A DNA stretch of 64,000 bases, taken from assembly GCA_030765045.1 (NCBI GenBank), contig CM060963.1, positions 112,770,735 through 112,834,734 on the forward strand, given 5' to 3'. This document shows, in pieces, positions 63,625 through 64,000 of the stretch. Under the pieces are notes generated by a model. That model saw only the letters and a program-made list of their open reading frames with translations, made no database searches and was not told the origin of the DNA. The position numbers were made by a program, and so were the translations under genes. Every line of letters starts with the position of its first letter. Positions within the stretch are counted from its first letter, which is position 1. This stretch comes from Tenodera sinensis. Lineage: Eukaryota > Arthropoda > Insecta > Mantodea > Mantidae.

Positions 63625-64000
63625 AGCTAAGTGGCCTGTTACGGCCTCATCTCATCTCCGCCTTGGTCGTCTAGGATCACGTCGTCCTCTAGGTTTATAA
63701 GATGGGGTTATTTTTGGCACTCTCCAATCATCCATTCTATTAAGGCGTTCCTTCCATTTAAATCTCTATTCATCTTTTTTCATTTATTGCATATATATTC
63801 AGTCTATTTATAATTTCATGATTTCGATCTTATCCAGTTTTGTATTCTTAACACTGATGTAAGCAATCTCATTTCTGACGTCTGAATACGACTGTAATTT
63901 TTTTTCTTTAATGCATAGGACTCGCAACCATAGATCAAGGCCGGCACTGCCATTGCTTTATAGATCTTCATCTTAGTGCCTATTTGGGTTGTTCTTAATG
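63625..64000 (-). pseudogene. RTE-like LINE ORF C-terminus
   Basis: On the minus strand TLRTTQIGTKMKIYKAMAVP and ALIYGCESYALK are followed, after several breaks, by WKERLNRMDDWRVPKI and GRRDPRRPRRRW. These are the familiar phrases behind the polymerase of RTE/BovB-type LINEs (YGCE.W and GRR..GRP..RW). The element enters from beyond the right edge and ends near 63625. Confidence 0.78.

Overview
This looks like a stretch of a large, repeat-rich arthropod genome, most likely an insect. The evidence is the mix of decayed mobile elements: Ty3/gypsy and BEL/Pao LTR retrotransposons, jockey-, I-, R1- and RTE-like LINEs, a Penelope-like element (PLE), mariner, piggyBac and HARBI1-type DNA transposons, and several tRNA-derived SINE families. 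The sequence is AT-rich with many microsatellites. No intact single-copy host gene is visible. Three places could be edges of host genes (43005-43050 continuing at 48602, 53560-53925, and 38402-38916 on the minus strand), all at low confidence.

Layout. 1-4235 (-): Ty3/gypsy internal region with a long coiled-coil reading frame ahead of gag. 5165-8400 (-): BEL/Pao element with a primer-binding site resembling the 3' end of tRNA-Arg. 9445-9706: SINE with a 14-bp target-site duplication (TSD). 11979-18400 (+): second BEL/Pao element, split by a 914-bp mariner (13432-14345). 19305-20656 (+): I-like LINE. 21780-22830 (-): HARBI1 transposase pseudogene. 23185-25055 (+): R1-like LINE. 25826-26207: SINEs. 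27237-28023: local repeats and an ATT microsatellite. 28150-29935 (+): degraded Ty3/gypsy pol. 29942-33830 (-): jockey-like LINE carrying a 1,036-bp piggyBac deletion derivative. 33914-37006: an uncharacterised 0.8-kb repeat ('repeat A') carrying a 2,251-bp piggyBac. 40.1-41.5 kb: LINE and repeat A fragments. 43051-48589: composite inverted Penelope-like insertion. 50.4-61.8 kb: SINEs, more repeat A copies and largely unassigned sequence. 61830-63495: minisatellite. 63625-64000 (-): RTE-like LINE.

The most interesting object is the composite at 43051-48589. It is flanked by a perfect 12-bp TSD and consists of two head-to-head, almost identical arms of a Penelope-like element (RT end plus GIY-YIG endonuclease). 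Each arm ends in a hammerhead-ribozyme-like motif. In each arm, just upstream of that motif and at the same nucleotide to within 1 bp, sits a different, strongly diverged copy of a retroposon that encodes only a zinc-knuckle gag-like protein and ends in poly-A. This suggests a gag-only retroposon family that targets the ribozyme-bearing 3' region of Penelope-like elements.

The second system is repeat A, with seven copies or fragments in the window. It is non-coding and its two ends carry the same 12-bp motif in inverted orientation. One copy holds the piggyBac insertion, and another copy supplies the empty TTAA site. Almost all coding regions here are pseudogenes with frameshifts, stops or deletions. 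The best preserved are the two Penelope arms and the two gag-like frames.
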